The notes under the pieces are model-generated. The model had not been told where the DNA came from, made no database searches, and worked only from the letters and a program-made list of their open reading frames with translations. DNA of 64,000 bases, from contig NW_002476432.1 in NCBI RefSeq assembly GCF_000189635.1, positions 62,001 to 126,000 of the forward strand, written 5' to 3'. Positions 53,601-64,000 of this stretch are shown piece after piece. Numbering within the stretch: position 1 is the stretch's first letter; every line of letters starts with the position of its first letter. This DNA is from Tetrahymena thermophila SB210 (lineage: Eukaryota; Ciliophora; Oligohymenophorea; Hymenostomatida; Tetrahymenidae). Made by a program: the position numbers and the translations under genes.

Positions 53601-54390
53601 CATTTTTAAATATTGAAGAAGTTTGTGAGTTAGAATAAAAAAATGAAGAAAATATATCAAACAATAAAAATCAACAATTAAAAATCAACATAAAAATGGA
53701 TTGAAAATAAGTAAATATTATTAAATGAATATTTTTGTGTTCATAAAAATGAATAAATAAATATATATGAGAATTTCTATTAGAAAAATAATATATTTAA
53801 TAACTTGAAAATTAAATATTAAAAAATATTAGCATGAAAAAAATAAATAAATTAAATTTCCCCCCAACTTTCAGCTCAATATAGAAAACCTAATTAGATT
53901 TAAGTGTAGAATTTAAAAACTTTTTATTAATAAATATAAATTTAAAAAATATTAATAAAAACTAATAATTAATTCTCTTAGATTGTTAAATATTTTTTCT
54001 ATTATATGATTTATTATTTTTAAATATCGAATAGTTTTTTAAGGTAATTTAATAAATTATAACTATTTAAAAAACTAATTTACTTTTATTTCAAATTATT
54101 TGTTAAAACAGACAAATAAATTATTATAATTATCAAATATGAATTTTTTAATTTGCATTTAGTAAGAGATATCAAAAATAATTTAGTATAACATTTATTA
54201 TTAAATCTTAATATTACTTTTTAATACTTATCTTTAAAAATATAGTAATACTTATAGATGTTTGTTCATATGTTAACTAAATTTTAGTAATTAAAGTGTT
54301 TAATTTTAATAAAATAATTTTTATTTAATAGATTTTTTCGTTTTAGTCCATGAGGGGAGGGAATATTTAAAATATCTCTTATTATTCTAA
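50661..54390. repeat. F-type duplication unit, copy 1
   Basis: D-type 3' flank, fused F1 gene and about 1.6 kb of 5' flank. It is repeated at 54391-57720, both ending in a gaggggagggaatatttaaa sequence (54351 and 57682). Confidence 0.75.
50920..52788 (-). CDS. Gene F1: tail-less D-type Cys-rich secreted protein
   Basis: Intact frame of 1869 nt (622 residues) from MKFFKNQYLIIVFLFNLIYQ to KPPLAYCMKY, then TGA. It contains the signal peptide, the beta-rich domain (opening IQSDKVLIKPEQQIW) and about six CxxC repeats equivalent to D 33550-34740. At ~50928 the sequence jumps from D position ~33550 to D position ~29165, deleting the exon 1 end, intron, all exon 2 repeats and the membrane region. 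The new junction shifts frame into the old tail and gives a stop within four codons. The frame upstream is undisturbed, so a secreted product is possible. About 270 bp of former tail and 3' flank (50661-50920) remain as non-coding sequence and could supply the poly(A) signal. Confidence 0.72.
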
Positions 54391-54655
54391 AATTTATAAA
54401 AAAAATTTTTTATAAAAATAGATTTATTGATAAAATAAAATTTATTACAAATGATATTTTTATATAAAATAACTATTAATCGAAATTTTAATACTTTTAT
54501 TTACTTCTTAGATATAAATTAATCTAATATACAGCTAATGTTGCAGCTATGATTTGTTTTTCTTATTTTCAATCTTTTCATACTACATTTTATATTTTAA
54601 TTCTTTTCAAAGCTTTTAATTTAAAAGCTATATTTTTGCAGAAAATTTAGTATAT
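52789..54655. other. Intergenic between F1 and F2
   Basis: 5' flank of F1 (to ~54390) followed by the 3' remnant of F2. It is extremely A-rich between 53440 and 53720, with poly-A/AAT runs. No gene is seen. It carries the conserved upstream element at 53202-53216. Confidence 0.6.
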
Positions 54656-56022
54656 TCAGTACTTCATACAATAAGCCAAAGGGGGTTTAGAAGACAAGCA
54701 TTTACCTTAATAGTAGTATTTACCTGTTACGCAGCTTTAGCAATTACTACTTTAACCAGAGCATGTAGAACAATTAACATCGCATTAATGACAAATAAAA
54801 TTACCATCACAATATGTCTAAGGAGGTTATGAAGGTTAGCACTGATTATTATAAAAATATTTATTTGTAGAATTAATGTCGCATGTTGTGCAAGAGTTTA
54901 AATTTCCAGGTGCACTGCATTCTTTACAACTTGGATCACATTTCTAGCAATAATAAAATGTAGAACCATTCAAAGTTATTTAAGAGCATGAAGTACTAGG
55001 AGGTTATGATTAATCACAATTATTTGTATATGGATTCAAATACTAATTTGATAAACAGATCTTCGCTAAGCAATTATTTTAATATTAATAGCTATTAGCT
55101 TTACAGCTTTAGCAATTATTACTAGAATTAGAGCAAGTATCACAATAAGGATCGCAGTTTTAGCAAATGAAATTACTATCACAAAATGTTGAAGATGGTT
55201 ATGAAGATAGANNNNNNNNNNNNNNNNNNNNNNNNNNNNNNNNNNNNNNNNNNNNNNNNNNNNNNNNNNNNNNNNNNNNNNNNNNNNNNNNNNNNNNNNN
55301 NNNNNNNNNNNTCTATTTAAGCAGAAGTTTTCCATGATACTGTATTATCTCCACCACATATTCTTACCTTAAGTATCAAAATTCATATAAGATTAGTATA
55401 ACTAATCTATATCTGTAGATGAATTTTAATAAATTATAACAATATTTAAGTAAACAGTTGGAATATTAGAATTTGTAAATTATATTTTATAGTTTCTGCT
55501 ATCAATTTTAGTTAATGCATATTATAGTTTTAAATTACTCCAATCGGTTCCTTAAAATCCATAAATAAAAGCAGCAATTTGTAAGATATCTTGTGTTCCT
55601 GTTATAGTTGTAGCTACGCTAGAAGAAAGCACCTTATATTGAACATCAATGTTAGGATCATCAATTGCCAGTATATTAAATCCTAATTAAGCAATAGTAC
55701 ATCCTAAAGATTTTAAATTATAATTAAGTTTTGTTTTCGTTAAATTATTAGTTGTCAGTAAAAATCCTTGATTACTGCTATTATCACTGCCATAGACGCT
55801 TAAAGAATAAACAATTTTGGGGATATTTTAAAACTTGCCTTAAGATATATCAAAATCATAATTTCTAGATTAATTTGAGCCTAATTAAGTACTTTTCCAT
55901 ATCTATTACTCAAGTTTTATCAACACTTTATCTGACTATATAATGTTGTATTATTGTTTTGTTTGATATATTAGGTTAAAGAGAAAAACAATTATAAGAT
56001 ATTAATTTTTGAAAAACTTCAT
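54656..56022 (-). CDS. Gene F2: second tail-less D-type copy, interrupted by a gap
   Basis: The start MKFFKNQYLIIVFLFNLIYQ and the fused 3' end (KPPLAYCMKY, TGA) are the same as in F1, with small differences throughout. A 100-N gap (55212-55311) lies where F1 has about 600 bp (~51475-52079), covering the end of the beta-rich domain and the first Cys repeats. Either the gap is undersized or F2 carries a real deletion. The same deletion junction as F1 shows that the truncated form arose first and was duplicated afterwards. Whether it is expressed cannot be judged. Confidence 0.6.
55212..55311. other. Assembly gap (100 N) in F2
   Basis: Placeholder gap. Comparison with F1 suggests about 600 bases are missing, possibly collapsed because F1 and F2 are so similar. 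Confidence 0.8.
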
Positions 56023-58115
56023 GTGCTTCTTATTTTTGAATAATTAGTATTGTTTGAAAAATAAATTAATTATCAAATTTTGAATGATAAAAGTACAGTG
56101 GTTCTAATTATAAAGTACTCAATAAAATCTAAAACAGAGTTTTTTATTAACTTGTGGTAAATTTTTAGCTTCACAAAATTTACAAAATTGATATTAATTA
56201 AAATAGATAATAAATTAATTAACACTTGTTTTTCCTCTAATTAATAATAAATTAGCTAAAAGACAAACTTTATTTGTTTTTGCATATTTAGATATTATTT
56301 ATATCATTTATAAACATACATAAATTTGGGAAAAAAATAATTAAATTTTATTTAAATTCAAGTTTTTTAATGATGAGAATTGCGTTTAAAAGAACTTACT
56401 ATTGGTGATTAATTTCAAAAATAATAATATTATTTATTTATCCTCTCCCAAACAACTTTTGCTTTAAAAAAGTTAATTACTGTCTCCAATTTAAAATTTA
56501 TTAACTTAATCAAAAATGAAAAATGGATAAAAATAATAATTTTTTAAACAAATTATTTACAATTAATACCAAAAGCCATTTTAGATATTTTATATTATGA
56601 AGCGAATTTCTATTATTACTTTATAAAATATGTAAAATAAAAATAGTAAGTTATTTTGTTTTAAATTCATTTTTATTTAAAAAATATCACAATCCAAAGA
56701 TAATTTGTTAGTTAGAAAGAAAAAATGAAGAAAAAACTAGAAAAGAAATTAATGAATAATAATAAAAAATGAAAATGAAAATAAATAAATTAGTTAAATT
56801 AGAAAATAAAGAAAGAAAAATAATGCAAAGTAAAAAATTAAAAGTTAAAAAAAAATTAATAAATAAATAAAGAAAAAATTGATAAGCAGAAAAAATAAAA
56901 GAAAAACTAATCCAATTAATTTGTCATTTTTAAATACTGTAGAAGTTTGTGAGTTAGAATAAAAAAATGAAGAAAATATATCAAATAATAAAAAATGAAT
57001 AATTAACAATCAACATAAAAATTGATTGAAAATAAATAAATATTATTAAATGAATATTTTTGTTTACATAAAAATGAATAAATTAATATATATGAGAATT
57101 TCTTTTAGTAAAATAAAATATTTAGTAACTTGAAAATTACATATTAAAAAATATTAGTATGAATAAATTAAATTTACCTCACTTTCAGCTCAAAATAGAG
57201 AGAGAACCTAATTAGATTTAAGTGAAGAATTTAAAAACTTTTTTTATTAATAAATATAAATTTAAAAGATATCAAAAAAATGAATAATTAATTCTCATAG
57301 ATTGTTAAATATTTTTTCTATTATATGATTTATTATTTTTAAATATCGAATAGTTTTTTAAGGTAATTTAATAAATTATAACTATATTAAAAACTAATTT
57401 GTTTTTATTTCAAATTAATTTGTTAAAACAGAACTAATAAATTATAATAATTATCGAATATGAATTTATACATTTGCATTAAGCAAGAGATATCAAAAAT
57501 AAGTTAGTGTAACATTTATTATTAAATCTTAATATCACTTTTTAATACTTATCCTTAAAAATATAGTAATACTTATAGATGTGAGTTCATATGTTAACTA
57601 AATTCTAGTAATTAAAGTCTTAAATTTTAATAAAATAATTTTTATTTAGTAGATTTTTTGGTTTTAGTCCAGTAAGTAATGAGGGGAGGGAATATTTAAA
57701 ATATATCTTATTATTCTAATATATCATTAATTTTTTTTCAAGAACATACTTATTATTTAGGTATATATGTTTCGTGCACCAAATAAGTGTTTTTATTCCT
57801 ATTTACTTAGGGGATCAGAAAGTTAATATTATTCAAATGTAAACTTCTTGAATCAAGTGTCAATAAAATTTCTATTATATATTTAAGTTTTATACCGCTT
57901 GATATAAATAATAAGAAAAAGAAAGCAGCTAGGATTAGGGAATATAATTAACAAAAAGAGATATTTCGATAGTAGAACCAAAAAAATGAAAAAAAAGATT
58001 TTATATTTTATTTTTATCTTTATAGTAAGTAGCAAGGTTAAACGGCAACATAAATTCATGATGAGATCATATAAATATTAGTTTAGAAATCACCTTGTTA
58101 TCCATACGTCACTAA
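56023..58115. other. Intergenic, 5' flank of F2 then unique sequence
   Basis: Flank of the F-type unit to ~57720, including the conserved upstream element at 56439-56453. Unique, less AT-rich DNA follows and leads into the transposon-like segment. Confidence 0.5.
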
Positions 58116-58775
58116 ATGGATGAGAAAGTTCACCGGCCTAATGTTTCAGATGCTGATAGAGTAGGTATACCAATAACTATGACCACTGAAAAAAAATTCG
58201 AAAAGTTTGTCTAATGATAGAATATGATCTTTATTTATCAATTGAAGAAATACGGTGAGTTAAAGATTAGTAATGGCAATGTTTAGAGTATTCTTTCAAG
58301 TATTTTACAAGTTAAACGATTATCAAACAAATCTATTCCTCATCTTTTAAGCTTAATTAAAAGATAGTTAAATAATCATGAAAATTCGGATTATTTGTTT
58401 GACTAGATTCAATCGATCCTAAATTCTATACCTTAAGATGAATGGAGAAAAACATTCGATGAGTGAATCAAAATAATGGAATTATGAATACAGAATAATG
58501 GTGCATATTTTGTAATATTGATGTTATAAAAATTAAATTATTTCTTTATTATATAAAGTAAATGAAAATTGAATACTTGAAAAGATACATTTTATCATAA
58601 TTTATATTTGTCATTCGTTAATAACATTATTTAGATATATCAATCAATATATGTCAAAAGATAGAGAAAATTGGCTCTATCAGAATATATCACTTAATTT
58701 GCATTAACTAGCTTTATATGAAGAAAAAATTTGCACTCTACTTATATGTTTATTGGTACCCCTAGTAAAAACATT
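57790..58775. mobile_element. Possible degraded Tc1/mariner-like element
   Basis: The ends are loosely inverted: tgttttta(9 nt)acttaggggat near 57788-57816 versus the reverse complement of ggtacccctagtaaaaaca near 58753-58772, giving an interval of about 1 kb. Inside lies the transposase-like relic at 58116-58520, and base composition is richer in G+C than the flanks. The size fits a Tc1/mariner element, but the terminal repeats are imperfect and no TA target duplication was established. Confidence 0.3.
58116..58520 (+). pseudogene. Transposase-like relic, possibly mariner family
   Basis: One frame reads MDEKVHRPNVSDADRVGIPI, then after an internal TGA continues IYQLKKYGELKISNGNVQSI, LSNKSIPHLLSLIKRQLNN and DYLFDQIQSILNSIPQDEW. 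It then reads RKTFDE*IKIMEL*IQNNGAYF, where * are TGA codons. The pattern IPxxxWxxxxxxWxxxxxxxIxxxGxYF resembles the C-terminal end of mariner/Tc1 transposases, with TGA in two positions. A catalytic DDE/DDD core was not seen. Stops make it non-functional as read. Identification is tentative. Confidence 0.35.
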
Positions 58776-59272
58776 TTGAATAGATTGACTATATATTTTT
58801 ATATTAGTTAAGATAAAATTTAATAATCAATAAATTTTCGCAATGAAGCGAAAAAGTTTATGATGGGGTGGGTTGAATCTGGGCCCAGATTAATTTGTTA
58901 TTATATTCATTGGAATGTATATAAAATTAAAATTGTTGTAAGTATAATCATATCTTAAATATATTATAATCAGGGCTGAGCCGATATGCATTTTGAGGAG
59001 TTTACTAATATTTAAATTTTTAATATATAATAAATAAAATATATTTAAAATAATTTAATATAATACCCGATTTAAATTAAATTTTTAATATTAAATTCTT
59101 CAAGCTTTTAGTTTCCCTTAAATTATAAATAATAAGCAATATATTAAGGAAATAGTAACTACAATTTTTATCTCCAATTATTTTTTAATTTTCAAATATG
59201 TTTTTAAGAAGAATATATTTATATAAAATATATAAAATAATAAGAGAATTAAATTATTATAATTATAATATT
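58776..59272. other. Intergenic with palindromic island
   Basis: Contains a hairpin and a GC-rich perfect palindrome (separate entry) in an otherwise AT-rich spacer. Confidence 0.5.
58835..58891. other. Hairpin plus 16-bp perfect GC-rich palindrome
   Basis: TTTTCGC-AATGAA-GCGAAAA (58835-58854) is a perfect 7-bp stem. AATCTGGGCCCAGATT (58876-58891) is a perfect 16-bp palindrome, separated from the hairpin by a G-run (gatggggtgggtt). Such GC-rich symmetry is exceptional in this window. It lies just outside the transposon-like segment. Confidence 0.6.
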
Positions 59273-62200
59273 TCAATTTATACTGTTTTATCTAGAGCTG
59301 AGAATTGGATTTTTTTGCCATCTAATACTTGCTTAAATTTCTTATAGCTGTAAATTTATATTTTTTGAACAAGATGTTTGATTAGATCCAATACTTATAT
59401 CTAGTTTATTTTCTTTGTTTTATTTGGTTTTAAAGTTCCTTATCAAGATTATTACTTTAATTATTATAACTGTCAAAGAAATTAGAGAAAAAATGATTAA
59501 GAGGATTAAGATAAAGGTTACATAAGTTATGAGCTAATTTGTGTCTTTAGAATTTAGGAAAACTCCAAAAATAGTTATTATTAACAAAAATGTAATGTCA
59601 AGAAATAGTGTTGAGTATAAATCTATTGAATAACTGAAAGGGTTGTAAACCCTTTTAAAAATTGTCTCAACAATCAATAAAGCAACTAGACCCCAAATAG
59701 TGAATCTAAGAATTTTTATTGTCAAGATAATAAAAGCACAGAAAATTATTTTTTTTAGTTCTAAAATGAAAAAGTAGTATTTCCCTAAAAAGCTTTCTCT
59801 TTCAAAGTACAAAGAAATAACTGAATAGGATTTTTCTAAATAAGAGTGACCTCTCGTTATTTTGAAGAGCCAGATCAGCTAGGTCACATACATAAAACAA
59901 AATAATCCAATGCATATGTAATCAATCATTAATTACTATTTAAAATCAATGCTAATTAAGGAAAAAATTAAAAAATTTGAATTAATTTAAGTTGTTAAAA
60001 TTAATAAATTCCATTTGAAAATCATTCCGAATTTTAGCAGTTTTTTTTTGCAGATCTCATAGAAATGGATAATAGCAGCTATTAATAGAAAGAGAGTTAT
60101 TGTTGATAAAGGTATTAAACTTGAATAAATAAATCTATTTTGCTACTTTGCCTCTAAAATGGGATCATGATAGTTTAATATACCAGTATTAGATTAGGTA
60201 TCTTAAAGAATTCTTTTTGATTTATTACTTTCAAGAAATGAAAAATCAAAAATGGATTTTTGATTTTTATTTGCTCTTAAATTATTAAGAAGAAGTCTTT
60301 GACTCTTTAATGTAGGATCTGAATTATTATTAGGGTTATTATTTTTATTGTTATCATTATTGAGATTATATAAATTGTTAATATTGTATTTTGTATAAAA
60401 GTTAAAAATATAATTTATGGATTATCCTTGATCATAATTTACAAAGGCAAAATCACCTATTAATTGCTAGAGTACATATGAGTATGTGACTGCTGGACTG
60501 ACATTTAAAATGAGTCCAAAAGAAATTACTGGAAATCCAATAATATTTAAATATTAATGAGTGCTTTATAAAATGCTCTAAACTTATTCTATCTTTTGGC
60601 AGTTAGGTTAATTTATTTCGATGTAACCTGATTTGCATTCACATTACTAAGTTTCATAATTGTATTATCTTGAATCGGAAGCACATATAAGGCAATCTTT
60701 AACTGTCAAACCACTGCATTATTTGCAGGTAAAATGGCATAGCTAATTAGGAATATAATCTGGGTTATTAATGTCATAGACACTGCATAAATTTGAGTTT
60801 GAACAAACTTAGCATAATTCAGTGCAATTTTATGAGCATTAATTATTACTGTCTGCAAATTTGTTATTGTTGCAGTAACTACAGTTTCCGTTCTAAAGTT
60901 AAAAACCTGAAAGGCATTTAGTGCAAGTCATTCCATCACTACTACATGACTGGCAATGATTTTAAGGGCATTTTATGCATTTATTGTAAAATTTAATGTA
61001 ATAGTATCCTTCATTACAAGTGCATACTTAATTACCTAAACTATTAGTACTTAAAGTAGCATTTTAAATACATCTATCGCATATTGAGCTAAGCTAACAA
61101 GTCTAACACATAGAAAGCTAGCAAGAAATACATTGGGTACCATCAGAAGAAAATCCATATCCTTATTTTTAGCAAATACATTAATTATTATTATTCAGAG
61201 AAGCATTTGCTATGCAGCTAGTACAACTGATATTGGTTTTATCAGAGCAAGTTAAACATTGATTGTTACATTGTTCACAGTCTCTAGTGTTTAGGTCAAA
61301 ATATTTACCTGACAAACAATTTAAGAAACAAGAATTACCATTTAAATAGTAAGGATTTTAGCAAGCGCTGCAATTACTGAAACTGTTTGAGCATAAACTG
61401 CAGCCTTTTTAGCATATTTAGCATGTTGAGATTCCATTTTTAATATTTAAGTATAATCCATCAAAACACTACGTGCACTCATTACTACTTGGTCCGTTGC
61501 AGTACTTACAAGATAAGTCACAGGTTTAGCAAATTAAAAGACTGTCACAATATGTTTGCAAAGGTTAACTTAATGTACAACTATTTTAGTAAAAATATGC
61601 TTAAGGGAAGCATTGCTAACATTAATTTGAAGCTGTACCTGTACAAACTTTGCAATTTTAAGAGCAACTTTAGCATGTATAGTAATTTAAACCGTTTGTT
61701 ATTTAGCAATAAGCTCCATCTGGATTTGTATTATAGCATGAGTTATTAAATAAATATTGCTATGGCTGACATGAAAGACAAGTTTCTGCAGTGTTTTAGC
61801 ATGTTAAACATTTAGAAGAGTCACAGTTATAGCAAGTATTTGATAGCAAATATTAATTAGATTAGCAAGAGGTACAAAAATCTGCAGAATTTATGCAATT
61901 CACACATTTAGTTAAATCACACGAATAACAAATATTGTTACTATCACAGTATGTTGAATTTTGTTTAGAGTTATAGCATATATTGTTATAAAGATAATAA
62001 CCTGTAATACATTATTTGCAAATTTACAATGTTGAATCACAAGACTTGCAATTCGTCACATTACAATCTTAGCAAACAAATGTTGTGTTGTCACAATATA
62101 TGCCATCTTATACTCCTTAAATACATTAACCATTATATGAATAAGGATAGGTAACCATACAAGTTAAGCATTAGTTTTTTTAAGTCCCAGAGCAAGTTTA

Positions 62201-63424
62201 GCAAGTAGAATAGCAGGGCTAGCAATTTTAATATGTCTAAAGATCTATAATAGTTTATGTACAAACAGTTTATGGTGGCTAGGAAGATAAGCATGTTTTG
62301 CTGACAGAGTCATAGAATTAATTGGAAGCACAGCTTGTGCAATCATTAATGTTAGGTCCAGTACATCCATAACAAGCAGAGTTACATTGAGAGCATGGGT
62401 ACATAATATATGTATTATATTGCAATGGAAAAGTATTTAATTAATCGTTATATGTTTGGCTATTTACACTAGAACAATTACTAACACATTGATAATCATT
62501 AGCTACTTTTATAACGAAGTTTCCTGCTGGACAAGTTCTCATCATTAACTAAAATACAGAAATAGAAACCCAGGGAATATATCCAGTATTACTTTTAACA
62601 ACAATATTAATTTATGATCCACTGATTAAATTTGGATTTTGCTAATCAACTCCAAAATCAAATGAAATGTTACTCGCGTCATACCAATAATTGAGTCCAT
62701 AAAAGGCAATGTCATTATTAGAAAGCTATGTACTTAATTAATAGTTTTTAGACTATGGAGATATTGGGATGTTTATTTAGTTGCTATTAGTAAATTAAAA
62801 TGAATAAAGCAGAGAATCAAAACCAGGATCGTCATATATCAATAAAATATTAAAATCTATAGAGTCCATATTTGCAAATAAAGTTTCTTAGTATTTGAGA
62901 TCGATTACATTAGCAGAAATAGAAGAAAAAAATTTAAATTACATATTAGCAAAAGCTATATTGCCTTTATAACCTGAAACAAAAGCACAATAACCTATAA
63001 TATTATTAGGAGTACTAAATGACTTAGAGCCTCCGCTACCAAATGTACCTTAGTATTAAACAGAATTAGGATAATCTGTCGCTAGTATACCAATTTTCAC
63101 TTTATACAGTTAGTGGCCTGAATTTGCCTGAATTTTAACAGTCACTTAAGTATTAGAGACTGATATTGTGGATAAACTAAATCCAACACTTCCATTTATG
63201 TTTGAATTTATCTAAAGAATATTGTAAGTTATTTTCGGAGTATTCTAAAATGGAGTAAGAAAATTAACAGTTTATTAGGCCTAAGTTGTTGAAGAGGAAA
63301 CAATTTCAAGGTAGAAGATTTATGCTCTATCGGACTATCTGTATATAAATTAGCTATTAATATAACAGGTGAGAAAGCTTACGAGGAAGTAAAGTGAGGA
63401 AAGTTAATATTTAAAAGATATCAT
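59273..63424 (-). CDS. Gene G: divergent, intronless Cys-rich multi-pass membrane protein
   Basis: The start MISFKYQLSSLYFLVSFLTC is followed by IYRQSDRAQIFYLEIVSSST, the shared QSDR opening. The frame of 4152 nt (1383 residues) is divisible by three without any intron, unlike A, B, D and E2. The beta-rich domain spans ~30-295 (e.g. VNFLTPFQNTPKITYNILQI). CxxC repeats run from ~298 to ~950. The membrane region starts near 1100 (TITLFLLIAAIIHFYEICKK) and includes YYFFILELKKIIFCAFIILT and TLFLDITFLLIITIFGVFLN. The tail contains SIRWQKNPILSSRQNSIN before TGA, a diverged form of KIKWSMNPL. G keeps the domain order but is the most divergent member. It lies beyond the transposon relic and is not part of the tandem duplications. 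Confidence 0.83.
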
Positions 63425-64000
63425 ATATATATGCTTTTCCTAATTTTTTTAGCGAGAGGAGTATTATCTAATATTATTAATCTTATCTTATATAATATTA
63501 TTATTGAAATCAGGTCAAAAAATTAGTTAATTTCTTAACACTTAGTAAATTAAAACAATCAAAATCAAAATATTTATTGATGTCAATATTGGATTCAAAA
63601 ATTTATAAAATAATTTTTAAATTTTGTAAAAAACACTACATTAAATTATATTTTATTTTTAAAATTCTATTTTTCTTCAAAATATTTTGCCAACAATATT
63701 GTAAATTCTCACAAATAAAATTAAAATGTCTGCCCTTAATATTTTCGGCAATTAATTAACAAGGATTTACAGTATTATAATTATCTTTTAAATTTTTCCT
63801 TTATATTATATTCCTCTCTTCATGAAGATAAAGAATGTAAATTACAAATCAAATATTAGTTTCTGATCCTTTTATGTTACACCTGCTAATTATTATTATT
63901 AATCACTTATTTTTTTTTGGCATCATAATATATCTAAATTTTAAATAGATTGCATCTTATTTATTTAAAATTTGTCTTTCTTAATAATATTATTGGGGTA
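63425..64000. other. Intergenic, upstream of gene G
   Basis: AT-rich. A 60-codon frame at 63577-63759 is K/F/I-rich and looks like chance. Presumably holds the promoter of gene G. Confidence 0.5.

Larger units (their letters stand above)
54391..57720. repeat. F-type duplication unit, copy 2
   Basis: Tandem copy of 50661-54390, including the same deletion junction, gene F2 and its 5' flank. Confidence 0.75.

Noticed and set aside
1..64000. tRNA or rRNA genes
   Set aside because: No T-loop/acceptor pairing or rRNA-like sequence recognised by eye. A tRNA scan would be needed to exclude divergent cases.

Overview
The window looks like nuclear DNA of an oligohymenophorean ciliate, most probably Tetrahymena or a close relative. 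It is extremely AT-rich. Long frames appear only if TAA and TAG are read as glutamine and TGA is the sole stop. Introns are small, AT-rich and of GTA...AG type. Standard-code ORFs are therefore mostly short shadows. All products below were read with TGA as the only stop. There are two 100-N assembly gaps, and intergenic DNA is long and poor in features.

Layout. 0.2-3.3 kb (-): multi-exon HEAT-repeat protein of PP2A regulatory-subunit type. 4.5-4.9 kb (-): small secreted, probably GPI-anchored Cys-rich protein. 5.9-6.4 kb (-): small secretory-type hypothetical. 6.8-10.8 kb (A) and 14.2-18.3 kb (B), both (-): paralogous large cysteine-rich multi-pass membrane proteins. 13.3-13.8 kb (+): a 180-residue ARF-like protein with degenerate nucleotide-binding motifs, lying between A and B. 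22.0-22.8 kb (+): unresolved multi-exon gene. 23.4-25.0 and 26.9-28.5 kb (+): tandem pair of membrane GT2 glycosyltransferases. 29.0-57.7 kb (-): array of the same cysteine-rich family, with full-length copies D and E2 and three tail-less copies E1, F1 and F2. 57.8-58.8 kb: a degraded, possibly mariner-like relic, followed by an unusual GC palindrome. 59.3-63.4 kb (-): a divergent, apparently intronless family member (G).

The dominant theme is one family of surface-type proteins. Each has a signal peptide, a ~270-residue beta-rich N-terminal domain, furin/VSP-like CxxC repeats, about six C-terminal membrane segments, and a cytoplasmic tail that in B, D, E2 and G carries a W-x-x-N-P motif. In A, B, D and E2 one phase-1 intron interrupts the Cys-rich region. 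With the gene limits given here, the spliced lengths of A, B, D, E2 and G are all exact multiples of three (1288, 1300, 2122, 1496 and 1383 residues), which supports the models.

E1 stops at the end of exon 1 because the splice donor is gone. F1 and F2 share one internal deletion that removes the intron, exon 2 repeats and membrane region. Full-length genes next to 5'-only copies recall the architecture of germline surface-gene arrays such as the Tetrahymena mating-type locus, although no head-to-head MTA/MTB pair is present. Whether the tail-less copies are secreted proteins, recombination donors or simply decaying duplicates is open, and is the main question this window raises.
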